DNA of 64,000 nt. Origin: Streptomyces sp. NBC_01446 (GTDB lineage: Bacteria; Actinomycetota; Actinomycetes; Streptomycetales; Streptomycetaceae). The position numbers and the translations under genes are program-made. The notes below the pieces were generated by a model. It saw nothing but the letters and a program-made list of their open reading frames with translations. It did no database searches and was not told where the DNA came from. Positions 9,133 to 17,792 of the stretch are shown in pieces (position 1 is the stretch's first letter; each line of letters starts with the position of its first letter). Location of the stretch: NCBI RefSeq assembly GCF_026340095.1, contig NZ_JAPEPO010000001.1, forward strand, positions 2,386,501 through 2,450,500. Direction: 5' to 3'.

Positions 9133-9853
9133 GCGACCGGCCGCGGCCCTTGCTCGCGCGCTTGGCGATCGGCCCGTACGCGGCCCCGCCGAGCACCAGG
9201 ACGGCGCCCGCGACCACCGCGGCCAGGACCAGCCTCAGGGGGCCCGGCTGGGAGAGCCCGCCCGGCAGCGCCTCGAAGCCGGTGGGCCGCGCGAGCATGC
9301 CGTCCATCGGCCAGGCCACGGCGTCGACCCGGGCGGCCACGGCGCTGCGGGGCACCGTTCCGTGGCTGGAGTCGCCGATGTGGACGCTGGAGTCGAGGGA
9401 GCCGCTGCGCTCGTCACCGAGCAGGAAGAGGCGGCCCTGGGGCACGGTTGTGGTCGGGATGCCCGTGGCCGAGGGGCCCTGCCCCTTGGGGAGATACGGT
9501 TCGGCAATCTCCTTGCCGTTGACGGTCAGCTTGCCTGCCTCGCAGCAGGCGATCTTGTCGCCGCCGATGCCGACGACGCGCTTGACCATGGGCATGTCGC
9601 CCCACGCCGACTCCGTGAAGACGACGACGTCGCCGCGCTTGACCTCACTGCCGTCGATGCGCTGCGCGAGGACCCGGTCGCCGGCGCCGATCGTCGGCGT
9701 CATCGACTCGGTGGGCACGGTGTACGGCTGGTACACGATGGCGCCCCACACGAACCCGCCCAGGAACAGCACACAGCCGAGGGCCACGGCCAACCCCGAC
9801 AGCGTGCTGCCGAGCCGACCCTGGCCCTCGTCCGTACGACGTGTCCTGCTCAT
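9098..9853 (-). CDS. sipZ: Type I signal peptidase SipZ
   Basis: Membrane serine protease that removes signal peptides from secreted preproteins. The 251-residue protein has an N-terminal membrane segment (residues ~18-42), the catalytic Ser in VPTESMTPT and the catalytic Lys in VKRVVGIGGD, and the box E motif LGDERSGSLDSS (GDNR-like, with Asn replaced). Unlike a minimal leader peptidase it has a second hydrophobic helix near the C-terminus (about residues 206-228), a feature reported for one member of the Streptomyces cluster. It is separated from sipY by 59 bases, consistent with its own promoter. Confidence 0.93.
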   Translation of the reverse strand: MSRTRRTDEGQGRLGSTLSGLAVALGCVLFLGGFVWGAIVYQPYTVPTESMTPTIGAGDRVLAQRIDGSEVKRGDVVVFTESAWGDMPMVKRVVGIGGDKIACCEAGKLTVNGKEIAEPYLPKGQGPSATGIPTTTVPQGRLFLLGDERSGSLDSSVHIGDSSHGTVPRSAVAARVDAVAWPMDGMLARPTGFEALPGGLSQPGPLRLVLAAVVAGAVLVLGGAAYGPIAKRASKGRGRSRASAGERALAG

Positions 9854-9912
9854 CCCAGTTGCTCCCCGCCTCGGAGATTCGCCGCGGAAGATCGGCGATC
9901 TGGGACGGCACC

Positions 9913-10908
9913 CTACCCGGCGGTCTTCACCTCAGAAACCCTGGTGTTCCCCTGGGTAAGCCGACGCCTGCGCCACAGCACGAGCGGTGCGGAGCCCGCG
10001 AGCCCGAGCGCCCCCGGGGCCGCTCCCATCGCGGCGTTCAGGCCCGGCTGGTCGAAGGTGTCCGGCACAGGCAGGGTCGTCCAGCGGGTGGGCGGCCAGG
10101 CGACCACGATCGCGCGGCCCACGACGTTGTCCACGGGGACGAAGCCCTGGTTGCTGTCCTGCTGGTGGTACCGGGAGTCCATGGAGTCCTGGCGGTGGTC
10201 ACCCATGACCCAAACTTTGCCAATGGGTACGGTGACCTTGAACTTGCCGCCCACATTGTCGTCGCTGCACGGGGTGTTCCCCGGGTAGACGTACGGCTCG
10301 TCGAGCGCCTTGCCGTTGACCACGAGCGGTCCCGTACCGTTGCACTCGATGGTGTCGCCGCCGACGCCGATGACGCGCTTGATGAGGTCCTTCTCGTTCG
10401 TGGACGGCATGAGGCCGATCCAGCCGAGGACCCGCTGCACCGGATTCGGCTCGGCCGTCGGCTCGTCCTTCAGCCAGCCGTCCGGGTCGTGGAAGACGAT
10501 GACCTCGCCGCGCCCGGGCTCGGAGCCGAACCACGGCGTCAGTTTGTCGACGAGTACGCGGTCGCCGATCTGCAGGGTGTTCTCCATCGACGCCGACGGA
10601 ATCGAGAACGCCTGCACCAGGAACGTCTTGATGACCAGCGCCAGAACCAGCGCGATGACGATGAGGAGCGGAAGCTCCTTCCAGAAGGAGCGGGGCTTCT
10701 TCGCCTGACCGCCCGACCGGCTGCTGCCACCGGAGCCGTCTCCTGGACCGTCGCCGTGGCCACCAGCGTGTCCGTTGCCGTCCGCGCCGTCACTCTCGAG
10801 GTTCACGGCGCCCGTCGCGGCCGCTGCCGCTCCGTCGTCGGATCGCCCGGGCTGCTCGTCGGGCCCGTGCCCTGACCGTGCGCCGACCGCCAAGTCCCCC
10901 ACATCCAC
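9913..10908 (-). CDS. sipY: Type I signal peptidase SipY
   Basis: Second paralogous signal peptidase (331 residues from the GTG at 10908). Residues 1-70 are a Gly/Asp/Ser-rich, probably disordered cytoplasmic extension. A membrane helix follows (ELPLLIVIALVLALVIKTFLVQAF), then the catalytic Ser in IPSASMENT and Lys in LIKRVIGVGGD, and box E VMGDHRQDSMDSRYH. A C-terminal hydrophobic Ala/Gly/Leu segment with an Arg-rich end (PLVLWRRRRLTQG) may be a second anchor. GTG at 10902 with GAGGAG five bases upstream is an equally good start. The 5' end lies inside the reading frame of sipX. Confidence 0.93.
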   Translation of the reverse strand: MDVGDLAVGARSGHGPDEQPGRSDDGAAAAATGAVNLESDGADGNGHAGGHGDGPGDGSGGSSRSGGQAKKPRSFWKELPLLIVIALVLALVIKTFLVQAFSIPSASMENTLQIGDRVLVDKLTPWFGSEPGRGEVIVFHDPDGWLKDEPTAEPNPVQRVLGWIGLMPSTNEKDLIKRVIGVGGDTIECNGTGPLVVNGKALDEPYVYPGNTPCSDDNVGGKFKVTVPIGKVWVMGDHRQDSMDSRYHQQDSNQGFVPVDNVVGRAIVVAWPPTRWTTLPVPDTFDQPGLNAAMGAAPGALGLAGSAPLVLWRRRRLTQGNTRVSEVKTAG

Positions 10909-11875
10909 TCCTCACTCCGTGCCGCCGCCTGTCGTCCCATACGCGATGCAGGCCCACCACTCCCATAACGAGCGGGAGTTCCGCAGGGCTCGGGAGAGGG
11001 ATCAATCCGTTCAGATCCTCGGAGGCCACCCTATGCGACGGTTGCCTGGCTGCGGCCGACCTGTTCTGCGCGGCGGCCACGGTCGCATAGGTACCCGGCT
11101 CCGGGAGCGTGCTCCAGTGACCGACCGGCCAGGCGATGACACGGGCCCGGCCGACGACCGACTTCTCCGAGACGGTGCCGCTGAAGGCCTCGGTTCGGTG
11201 GAAACGGGAGTCAGCCGAGTTGGAGCGGTGGTCGCCCATCACGAACAGGCGCCCCTTGGGCACCTTGACCTCGAACTCGAACTTTGACGGCACGTCACCC
11301 GGGTGGATGTACGGCTCGTTCAGGGGCGTCCCGTTGACCGTGACGCGGCCCTGTTTGTCGCAGCACTTGACGGTGTCACCGCCGACCGCGACGACCCTCT
11401 TGATGAGGTCGCGCTCGTCGTCCGAGGGCAACAGGCCGATCCAGGTGAGACCTTCCTTCACCTGTTTGACGCCGACAGGGGCGTCCTTCTTCGTGCCCTG
11501 TTCCTGCTCCAGCCACCTACCGGGGTCCTTGAAGACGACGACGTCGCCGCGGTGCGGCTTCGCGCCGAACCACGGGGTGAACTTGTCGACGAGGACCCGG
11601 TCGCCGATCCTGATCGTCTGCTCCATGGAGCCGGACGGGATCACGAAGGCCTGGACGAGGAACGTCTTCAGGACGAGTGCTATCAGCAGCGCCACACCTA
11701 TGAGGAGCGGGATCTCCTTGAGCGCGGAGCGCTGTCGCCGTCGCTTGACCTTGCGCGCCAGCCTGCGCCGCTCGGCACGGCCCGGCAGCGGCGTGCTGCC
11801 GGCGCGGCGCGTCCCGGTAGGCAGGCGGGTGTCGCCGCCGCCCCTGCGCGAGTGGGAGCGTCCGCGGTTACCCAT
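10790..11875 (-). CDS. sipX: Type I signal peptidase SipX
   Basis: Third paralogous signal peptidase. An Arg-rich N-terminus (about 55 residues) leads into a membrane helix (IPLLIGVALLIALVLKTFLVQAF), the catalytic Ser in IPSGSMEQT and Lys in LIKRVVAVGGD, and box E VMGDHRSNSADSRFH. I place the start at ATG 11875, inside the end of sipW; GTG 11881 is also possible. After the expected hydrophobic end (PAELPLVMGVVGL) the frame stays open for about 50 more residues of Arg/Gly-rich sequence and overlaps sipY by 119 bases, giving 361 residues. That tail looks unlike the rest and may reflect a recent frameshift or a genuine overlap. Confidence 0.9.
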   Translation of the reverse strand: MGNRGRSHSRRGGGDTRLPTGTRRAGSTPLPGRAERRRLARKVKRRRQRSALKEIPLLIGVALLIALVLKTFLVQAFVIPSGSMEQTIRIGDRVLVDKFTPWFGAKPHRGDVVVFKDPGRWLEQEQGTKKDAPVGVKQVKEGLTWIGLLPSDDERDLIKRVVAVGGDTVKCCDKQGRVTVNGTPLNEPYIHPGDVPSKFEFEVKVPKGRLFVMGDHRSNSADSRFHRTEAFSGTVSEKSVVGRARVIAWPVGHWSTLPEPGTYATVAAAQNRSAAARQPSHRVASEDLNGLIPLPSPAELPLVMGVVGLHRVWDDRRRHGVRSGCGGLGGRRTVRARARRAARAIRRRSGSGRDGRREPRE

Positions 11876-12566
11876 GGGCACCGCCGGGTGCGGGCACGCG
11901 CGCGTAGACGTCGTTACGGGACAGGGAGCCCCAGTGACCCGCCGGCCAGGCGATCCACTGGGCCTTGCCGATCACTTCGTCCACGGGGACCATGCCGCCG
12001 CCGGGCGCGCCCAGGTAGTCGCGTGAGTCCCGGGAGTCGCCCCGGTGGTCACCGAGCAGGAAGAGAGTGCCGTCGGGCACGACGAGGTCGAAGGGCGCCT
12101 CGGAGGGGGTGTTGCCGGGGTACAGGAACGTGTTCTCGTCCACCGGTTCGCCGTTCACCCCGATCCTCCCCTTGCTGTCGCAGCAGACCACATGGTCTCC
12201 CCCCACGCCCACGACCCGCTTGATGTAGTCGGCGTCACCGAAGTACCCGGTCCCGTCGAAGACCACGACGTCGCCCCGCTGCGGCTCAGCACCGAAACGG
12301 TACGCCAACTTGTTTACGAGAACGCGGTCCCCGACCCTCAATGCGGGCTCCATGGAACCGCTGGGGATCTGGAAGGGCTGCATCACGAAGATGCTCAGCA
12401 GGAGCAGCAGAACGAGGCCGAGCAGCGCCGACAGGGTCAGGCGGCCGCCGGGAAGCCAGGACGCGGTCCGCGACACAGACGCGAAACGCGACCGCTCCTC
12501 CCCGCCCTCGTGTACGGAGGGTTGGGAGGCGCGATCGCGTTCCGTTGTCTGTGCTTCGGTGTCCAT
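11868..12566 (-). CDS. sipW: Type I signal peptidase SipW
   Basis: First gene of the sip cluster, 232 residues, the shortest paralogue. The N-terminal 40 residues are polar; one membrane helix (LTLSALLGLVLLLLLSIFVMQPF) is followed by the catalytic Ser in IPSGSMEPA and Lys in YIKRVVGVGGD, and box E LLGDHRGDSRDSRDY. There is no second C-terminal helix. The stop codon is TAA and overlaps the sipX start. In S. lividans sipW, sipX and sipY form one operon; the overlaps here agree. It follows rplS after 45 bases on the same strand, so read-through from rplS is possible. Confidence 0.94.
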   Translation of the reverse strand: MDTEAQTTERDRASQPSVHEGGEERSRFASVSRTASWLPGGRLTLSALLGLVLLLLLSIFVMQPFQIPSGSMEPALRVGDRVLVNKLAYRFGAEPQRGDVVVFDGTGYFGDADYIKRVVGVGGDHVVCCDSKGRIGVNGEPVDENTFLYPGNTPSEAPFDLVVPDGTLFLLGDHRGDSRDSRDYLGAPGGGMVPVDEVIGKAQWIAWPAGHWGSLSRNDVYARVPAPGGAHG

Positions 12567-12611
12567 CGAGCCCAGATGTTATCCGGCCCGGCTGTGACCC
12601 CGTGCGCGAGC

Positions 12612-12962
12612 TCAGTTGTCGCGCTTCTCCTTGATCTTCGCGGCCTTGCCGCGCAGGTCGCGCAGGTAGTAGAGCTTCGCGCGACGCACGTCACCGCGGG
12701 TGACGAGCTCGATCTTCTCGACGATCGGGGTGTGCACCGGGAAGGTGCGCTCGACGCCGACGGAGAAGGAGACCTTGCGGACCGTGAAGGTCTCGCGGAC
12801 ACCGGCGCCCTGGCGGCGGATGACTACGCCCTTGAACTGCTGCACACGGGAGCGGTTGCCCTCGATGACGCGGACGTGGACGTTGACGGTGTCACCCGGG
12901 CGGAAGGCCGGGATGTCGCTGCGCAGCGACGCGCTGTCGACGGAGTCGAGCAGGTGAGACAT
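12612..12962 (-). CDS. rplS: 50S ribosomal protein L19
   Basis: Large-subunit ribosomal protein at the 30S-50S interface. The 116-residue product shows the full family pattern: [20 protein letters not shown], then [35 protein letters not shown], and the C-terminal [18 protein letters not shown]. It lies downstream of trmD with a 133-base gap, in the conserved rpsP-rimM-trmD-rplS cluster. Confidence 0.98.
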   Translation of the reverse strand: MSHLLDSVDSASLRSDIPAFRPGDTVNVHVRVIEGNRSRVQQFKGVVIRRQGAGVRETFTVRKVSFSVGVERTFPVHTPIVEKIELVTRGDVRRAKLYYLRDLRGKAAKIKEKRDN

Positions 12963-12980
12963 GATCGTCTGCTTTCTTCA

Positions 12981-13000
12981 CCGATGCCACAGGTCATCGG
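12981..13000 (-). promoter_or_regulatory. Leader hairpin upstream of rplS
   Basis: A 6-bp perfect stem (CCGATG / CATCGG, 8-base loop) lies 18 bases before the rplS start codon. A second short hairpin with a CCCCTG/CAGGGG stem sits further upstream in the trmD-rplS gap. L19 leaders that respond to ribosomal protein are known in Firmicutes; a comparable role here is only an inference. Confidence 0.35.
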
Positions 13001-13095
13001 CGGGAATGTTCGAAATGAGGATTCGGTAGCTGATCGCGTCGGGCGGGCGTCGTTCCCCCTGTGGCAGGGGCGCACGCTGGACGTACAGCAGCGGC

Positions 13096-13917
13096 CTATT
13101 GTTCCACGGCTTCGGGGTCTCGCCCAAATCGGCCGTCGGGGCCCGGCCGCCAGCCCAGGATGGAGAGCATCTCGCGGTCCTTCTTGTCGAAGACCGAGGG
13201 GTCGCAACGCTCCACGAGATCGGGCCTGTTGCGGGTGGTGCGCCGCAGCGCCTCGTCCCTGCGCCAGCGCGCGATCTTGCCGTGGTGGCCACTGAGCAGC
13301 ACGTCGGGGATGCCCTGGCCGCGCCACTCGGGGGGCTTCGTGTAGACGGGCCCTTCCAGGAGGTTGGCCATGGCGCCGGGCGCGAAGGAGTCGTCCCGGT
13401 GGGATTCGGCGTTCCCGAGGACCCCGGGCAGCAGTCGCGCGACGGCCTCCGTGACGACGAGTACGGCGGCCTCTCCGCCGGCCAGCACGTAGTCGCCGAT
13501 GGAGACCTCGTAGACCGGCATCCGGGTCGCGTACTCGTCGATGACGCGGCGGTCGATGCCCTCGTAGCGCGCGGGCGTGAAGACCAGCCAGGGGCGCTCG
13601 GAGAGCTCGACGGCGAGTTCCTGGGTGAAGGGGCGGCCGCTGGGCGTGGGGACGACGAGGGCGGGGCCGTGGGACCCGTTCTCGTAGCCGTCGGCGAGCA
13701 CGTCGTCGAGGGCGTCGCCCCAGGGGCCGGTCTTCATGACCATGCCGGGGCCGCCGCCGTACGGGGTGTCGTCGACCGTGTTGTGCCGGTCGTACGTCCA
13801 CTCCCTGAGGTCGTGCACCCGTACGTCGAGCTGCCCGCGCGCGCGGGCCTTGCCGACGAGGGAGACGTTCAGCGGGTCGAGGTACTCGGGGAAGATCGTG
13901 ACGACGTCGAGCCGCAT
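13096..13917 (-). CDS. trmD: tRNA (guanine-37-N1)-methyltransferase
   Basis: SAM-dependent SPOUT enzyme that makes m1G37 in tRNAs and prevents +1 frameshifting. The 273-residue protein begins [15 protein letters not shown] and contains the trefoil-knot motifs DDTPYGGGPGMVMK, CPARYEGIDRRV-type sequence (TPARYEGIDRRVIDE) and SIGDYVLAGGE, and the C-terminal LLSGHHGKIARWRRDEAL. Its first base overlaps the last base of rimM, so the two are coupled. Length is normal for the family, with a short Gly/Arg-rich tail. Confidence 0.98.
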   Translation of the reverse strand: MRLDVVTIFPEYLDPLNVSLVGKARARGQLDVRVHDLREWTYDRHNTVDDTPYGGGPGMVMKTGPWGDALDDVLADGYENGSHGPALVVPTPSGRPFTQELAVELSERPWLVFTPARYEGIDRRVIDEYATRMPVYEVSIGDYVLAGGEAAVLVVTEAVARLLPGVLGNAESHRDDSFAPGAMANLLEGPVYTKPPEWRGQGIPDVLLSGHHGKIARWRRDEALRRTTRNRPDLVERCDPSVFDKKDREMLSILGWRPGPDGRFGRDPEAVEQ

Positions 13918-14507
13918 CAGACGCCGCCCGCCTCGGAGCGCTTGCCCGAGTCGTCGCCGGAGTCGTCGTCCGCGTCGCGGCCGGAGGCGATCTCGGCGCG
14001 GTCGTCGATGAGCCCGGGCGGCGGGTCGATGATCGCCCGCTGCTCCTCGAGGTCGATCTCGGTGACGATCTCCTCGACGAAGGGGATCATCACCTCGCTG
14101 CCGTCGGGGCGCTCCACGATGAACAGGTCCTGCGAGGGCAGGTGCGAGATCTCGGTGATCCGGCCGACCTCGACACCGTCCGTGGTGACCACGTCCAGGT
14201 CCATCAGCTGGTGGTCGTAGAACTCGTCCTCGTCCTCCGGCAGTTCCTCCGGGTCGACCTCGGCGATGAGGAGCGTGTTGCGCAGCGCCTCGGCGGCCGT
14301 ACGGTCGCGTACGCCCTCGAAGCGGAGCAGGAGGCGGCCGCTGTGCACGCGGCCGGTCTCGATCGTCAGCGGCCCCGTGGAGGCGGGGTCGGTGGCGAGC
14401 ACGGCACCGGGGCCGAGCCGCAGCTCGGGCTCGTCGGTGCGTACCTCGACGGTGACCTCGCCCTTGATGCCGTGGGCGCGGCCGATGCGCGCGACTACCA
14501 GCTGCAC
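13917..14507 (-). CDS. rimM: 16S rRNA processing/maturation factor RimM
   Basis: Assembly factor for the 30S head that binds S19 and assists 16S rRNA maturation. The N-terminal RimM domain begins [25 protein letters not shown]; the PRC-barrel half contains [20 protein letters not shown] and [24 protein letters not shown]. The 196-residue product has an acidic C-terminal tail (residues ~172-196, rich in Asp/Ser). It overlaps trmD by one base and follows khpA by about 100 bases. Confidence 0.97.
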   Translation of the reverse strand: MQLVVARIGRAHGIKGEVTVEVRTDEPELRLGPGAVLATDPASTGPLTIETGRVHSGRLLLRFEGVRDRTAAEALRNTLLIAEVDPEELPEDEDEFYDHQLMDLDVVTTDGVEVGRITEISHLPSQDLFIVERPDGSEVMIPFVEEIVTEIDLEEQRAIIDPPPGLIDDRAEIASGRDADDDSGDDSGKRSEAGGV

Positions 14508-14535
14508 GTGAACAACTCTCCTGTCATACGGCCAC

Positions 14536-14569
14536 GGGCCGGGGACGGCCCTGAGGCCCTCCCCGGCCC
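14536..14569 (-). terminator. khpA-rimM intergenic hairpin
   Basis: A 10-bp perfect outer stem (GGGCCGGGGA / TCCCCGGCCC, 14536-14545 with 14560-14569) encloses a GGCC/GGCC inner stem. There is no T-tract. It lies between khpA and rimM and may cause partial termination or processing, separating rpsP-khpA from rimM-trmD. Confidence 0.55.
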
Positions 14570-14608
14570 GAGCCGGTGCTTCATTTGTCGCCGAACCGTT
14601 GGTCCGGC

Positions 14609-14848
14609 TCAGCGAACCTGGTCCACGTCGACGAGGTCGACGCGGACACCGCGGCCGCCGATGGCGCCCACGACGGTACGCAGGGCACGCGCGGTGCGGC
14701 CGTTACGGCCGATCACCTTGCCGAGGTCGTCGGGGTGAACCCGGACCTCGAGTACGCGCCCACGGCGCAGGTTGCGCGAGGCGACCTGCACATCGTCGGG
14801 GTTGTCGACGATGCCCTTCACGAGGTGCTCAAGAGCCTCCTCGAGCAT
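14609..14848 (-). CDS. khpA: KH-domain RNA-binding protein KhpA
   Basis: A 79-residue single KH-domain protein. It starts [22 protein letters not shown], and the KH core [23 protein letters not shown] carries the GxxG loop (GRNG). In other bacteria KhpA pairs with KhpB/Jag to bind RNA and affect cell-wall elongation. It lies two bases after rpsP, the conserved position, so the two are co-translated. Confidence 0.96.
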   Translation of the reverse strand: MLEEALEHLVKGIVDNPDDVQVASRNLRRGRVLEVRVHPDDLGKVIGRNGRTARALRTVVGAIGGRGVRVDLVDVDQVR

Positions 14849-14850
14849 GC

Positions 14851-15288
14851 TCAGGCCTCGGTGGACTCGGTGGACTCGGCCGGGGCCTCGTCCGCCTTCT
14901 TGTCAGCCTTCTTGGCCTTCGGGGTGATGGCCTCGCCCTTGGCGTCGTCGCCCTCGAGACCCTTGGTGAAGGCCTCGAACGCGGCGCGCTTGTCCTTGGG
15001 CTCCGCGACGAGCAGCGGCGCGGGGGCCGGCAGGCCCTTGTGCTTCTGCCAGTCACCGGTGAGCTTCAGGATGGCCATGACCGGCTCGGTCGGCTGGGCG
15101 CCGACGGACAGCCAGTACTGGGCACGCTCCGAGTTGACCTCGATGCGCGAGGGGTTCTGCACCGGGTGGTACAGGCCGATCTCCTCGATGGCCCGGCCGT
15201 CACGGCGGGTACGGGAGTCGGCGACGACGATGCGGTAGTGAGGCGAACGGATCTTGCCCAGACGCTTCAGCTTGATCTTGACTGCCAC
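14851..15288 (-). CDS. rpsP: 30S ribosomal protein S16
   Basis: Small-subunit assembly protein. The conserved part runs [37 protein letters not shown] (from residue 2) to [13 protein letters not shown]. From about residue 85 there is an actinobacterial extension rich in Ala, Lys and Glu, giving 145 residues in all. I chose the GTG at 15288, with AGGAG about 11 bases upstream; the frame is open further but without S16 similarity. Confidence 0.97.
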   Translation of the reverse strand: MAVKIKLKRLGKIRSPHYRIVVADSRTRRDGRAIEEIGLYHPVQNPSRIEVNSERAQYWLSVGAQPTEPVMAILKLTGDWQKHKGLPAPAPLLVAEPKDKRAAFEAFTKGLEGDDAKGEAITPKAKKADKKADEAPAESTESTEA

Positions 15289-15439
15289 TGGAGTGGTGTC
15301 TCCTGGTCTTGACGTGGTTGGGCACAACGGGATGCCACGTGGGGTTGCGGTACTCGGAGTGCCCGATGGACGCGTCAGCCGGAGGCGAGAGGGTTCCTAT
15401 GCGGCTGTCGAGTACAGCTAGCCATTGTGCCATACGCCG

Positions 15440-15482
15440 GCGGGGCGGCCGAACCTGGTCCGAACGCCCCGCAGCAGGTCGC
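15440..15482 (-). terminator. Terminator-like hairpin after the SprT-like gene
   Basis: An 8-bp perfect stem GCGGGGCG / CGCCCCGC (15440-15447 with 15475-15482) lies just beyond the SprT-like stop and before rpsP. There is no T-tract, as is usual for Streptomyces. Confidence 0.5.
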
Positions 15483-15509
15483 GCACCCTCACGGAGGATC
15501 AGCCGGAGA

Positions 15510-16106
15510 TCACCCAACGCCCGCGCCGACGGCCTCCGGGATGCGGAACGGCTTGCCGCAGCCGCCGCAGACGATCGGGGCCTGGGCGAGGACCGAGGGC
15601 ACCACGCGCACATTGCGCCCGCAGTCGCAGACCGCCTTGACGCGGACACCGCCCCCGGAGGAGCCGTGCCGCGCGGCCGGACCGCGGAAGCTGCGCTTGG
15701 TGTCCGCGGCCGTGGCCACGGTGTGCGCCTTGAGGGCGCTCTTGAGCCGCTCGATCGTCGGCCGGTAACGCTGCTTCGCCTCGGGGTTGAGCGTCACCAG
15801 CGAGAAGCCGCTGCTGGGGTGCGGTTCCTCGGGGTGGTCGAGGCCCAGCTCTTCGGCGATGGCGAGGAATCTGCGGTTGTGGTACCGGCCGGCGCGGGAG
15901 GTGTCGCGGACTCCTCGGGCGGCGGCGATGCCATGGACTGCCTCATGGAGGAGTCGCTCGAAGGAGAGTTCGTGTCCGCAGGCGGACGACGACTCCCCGA
16001 TCAGGGATTCGGGCGCGGCTAGATCTGGCAGCTCGGGGTGGTGCCGCTGAATGTCGGCCCACGCCTGTGCCAGCTCTGCGGCGAGAACAGGTGGTGTCGT
16101 GCTCAC
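15510..16106 (-). CDS. SprT-like zinc metalloprotein with C-terminal zinc ribbon
   Basis: A 198-residue protein without signal peptide or membrane segment. Residues 46-60 read LSFERLLHEAVHGIAAARG, containing HExxH (HEAVH), the gluzincin-type metal site. A conserved RYHNRRFLAIAEELGL follows, the kind of downstream region that supplies the third ligand in SprT-like proteins. The C-terminal ~45 residues form a zinc ribbon with CDCG and CGGC pairs. The layout (HExxH plus zinc ribbon) resembles the SprT/Spartan fold, but the substrate is unknown and proteolysis is not established. The start is GTG at 16106 without a clear ribosome binding site. It lies upstream of rpsP on the same strand. Confidence 0.75.
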   Translation of the reverse strand: MSTTPPVLAAELAQAWADIQRHHPELPDLAAPESLIGESSSACGHELSFERLLHEAVHGIAAARGVRDTSRAGRYHNRRFLAIAEELGLDHPEEPHPSSGFSLVTLNPEAKQRYRPTIERLKSALKAHTVATAADTKRSFRGPAARHGSSGGGVRVKAVCDCGRNVRVVPSVLAQAPIVCGGCGKPFRIPEAVGAGVG

Positions 16107-16269
16107 GTCGTGACAACGAGCCGGGATGCCTCTGTGTTCCTATTCCGGGGCATCCCAAATAATTTGCACGTACCAGTCAGTTGCCGCTCATGCGTCCGGA
16201 CGAGGGCGGGTGCGCTGATCTGCGGAGAAGCCTCACAGCTCACACCAAGGTGGTGCGTAGGTATACGTA

Positions 16270-16306
16270 CGCCCCGGCGCGTAGACGATGTCCGCACGCC
16301 GGGGCG
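16270..16306 (-). terminator. Terminator hairpin after proS2
   Basis: A 10-bp perfect stem CGCCCCGGCG / CGCCGGGGCG (17-base loop) lies about 70 bases beyond the proS2 stop. A smaller GGCC-TTTC-GGCC hairpin sits between (16331-16342). The 16107-16376 gap contains no supportable gene. Confidence 0.6.
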
Positions 16307-16376
16307 ACTGTGTCGCTCTGATGCACAAGGGGCCTTTCGGCCTCTCTCGCGCCGCTCGCTTCGCAGGTGCGGTGGC

Positions 16377-17792
16377 TCAGTACGCGCGTGCCACGACGGC
16401 GACGTTACCCGCCGCGTCATCCGCGTCCGGCACCGCCCCGTCCTCGGTGACCAGACACCGTACGGAGACGGAGTGCTCGGCCAGCGCGGCCTCGCCCGCC
16501 TCGCCGAGCGTGGCCCACGGGATGCGGGCCCAGCCGCCCGAAGCGGCGGCCTCGACGGCCTCGTCGACCGTCGTCACATCGGTCGTACGGGACTCGCGGC
16601 GCTCGCGGGCCTGCTTCAGGAGCAGCGCCTGGTCCTCCTCCAGGACGGTGGGCAGCAGCGCGGCGAGCGCCTCGACGGCCACCGGCTCCTTGCCGCCCGG
16701 GATGCGCCTGGCCAGCATCGCCGTGCCGTTCTCCAGGTCGCGCGGGCCGATCTCGACACGTACGGGCACTCCCTTGAGTTCCCAGTCGATGGCGCGGCGG
16801 CCGAACGGGGTGTCCGTGCGGTCGTCGACATGGACGCGGATGCCGGCCGCCTTGAGGGCGCCGCCGATCTCGTGGACCTGGGCCAGAACGGCGTCGTCCC
16901 CCTTGATGGCCAGCACGACGACCTGGGTGGGGGCGAGCCGGGGCGGGATCCTCAGGCCGTTGTCGTCGCCGTGCATCATCACGAGCGCGCCGATCATGCG
17001 GGTGGTCGATCCCCAGGAGGTCTGCCACACCAGTTCCTGCTTGCCCTCCTTGGACAGGTACTGGGTGTGGAAGGCCCTGGCGAAGTTCTGGCCGAGTTCG
17101 TGGCTGGTGCCCAGCTGGAGGGCCTTGCCGTCGCCCATCATCCCTTCGAGCGTGAGGGTGTTGATGGCGCCGGCGAAGCGCTCCTTGGCGGTCTTGCGGC
17201 CGAGCACGACGTCCATCGCGAGGACGTCCTGCATGAAGTCCGCGTACACGTGCCGGTGGATGCGGGCCGCGAAGTCGCGGGCCTCCTCGTACGTGGCGTG
17301 CGCGGTGTGGCCCTCCTGCCACAGGAACTCCGTGGTGCGCAGGAAGAGTCGGGGGCGCAGCTCCCAGCGGACGACGTTCGCCCACTGGTTGATGAGGAGG
17401 GGCAGGTCGCGGTAGCTCTGCACCCACTTGGCGAAATACTCGTTGATGATCATCTCGGAGGTGGGGCGGACGACGGCGGGCTCCTCCAGCTCCTTGCCGC
17501 CGCCGTGCGTGACCACGGCGAGTTCGGGCGCGAACCCCTCGACGTGCTCGGCCTCCTTGTGGAGGTACGACTGCGGGATCAGGAGCGGGAAGTACGCGTT
17601 CTGGGTGCCCGTCTCCTTGATGCGGGCGTCCATGTCCTGCTGCATCCGCTCCCACAGGCCGTAGCCGTACGGTCGGATGACCATCGTGCCGCGCACTGGA
17701 CCGTTGTCGGCCAGTTCGGCCTTGCTGACGATGTCCTGGTACCAGCGCGGGAAGTCCTCTGCCTGAGGCGTGAGAACGGGTGTCTTGGCCAT
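16377..17792 (-). CDS. proS: Prolyl-tRNA synthetase, archaeal/eukaryal-type
   Basis: Class II synthetase that charges tRNA-Pro. Motif 2 and 3 regions are visible: AVVRPTSEMIINEYFAKWVQSYRDLPLLINQWANVVRWE, then TTEFLWQEGHTAHA, and QTSWGSTTRMIGALVMMHGDDNGLRIPPRLAP. The anticodon-binding domain follows (TQVVVLAIKGDD ... HVDDRTDTPFGRRAIDWELKGVPVRVEIGPRDL). There is no ~180-residue editing insertion, and the C-terminal zinc-like extension ends without clear Cys ligands. At 471 residues this is the archaeal/eukaryal form, not the ~565-residue bacterial ProS expected elsewhere in the genome. No Shine-Dalgarno precedes the ATG; a TAGCAT -10-like hexamer ends seven bases upstream, suggesting a leaderless mRNA. 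It diverges from the methyltransferase. Confidence 0.93.
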   Translation of the reverse strand: MAKTPVLTPQAEDFPRWYQDIVSKAELADNGPVRGTMVIRPYGYGLWERMQQDMDARIKETGTQNAYFPLLIPQSYLHKEAEHVEGFAPELAVVTHGGGKELEEPAVVRPTSEMIINEYFAKWVQSYRDLPLLINQWANVVRWELRPRLFLRTTEFLWQEGHTAHATYEEARDFAARIHRHVYADFMQDVLAMDVVLGRKTAKERFAGAINTLTLEGMMGDGKALQLGTSHELGQNFARAFHTQYLSKEGKQELVWQTSWGSTTRMIGALVMMHGDDNGLRIPPRLAPTQVVVLAIKGDDAVLAQVHEIGGALKAAGIRVHVDDRTDTPFGRRAIDWELKGVPVRVEIGPRDLENGTAMLARRIPGGKEPVAVEALAALLPTVLEEDQALLLKQARERRESRTTDVTTVDEAVEAAASGGWARIPWATLGEAGEAALAEHSVSVRCLVTEDGAVPDADDAAGNVAVVARAY

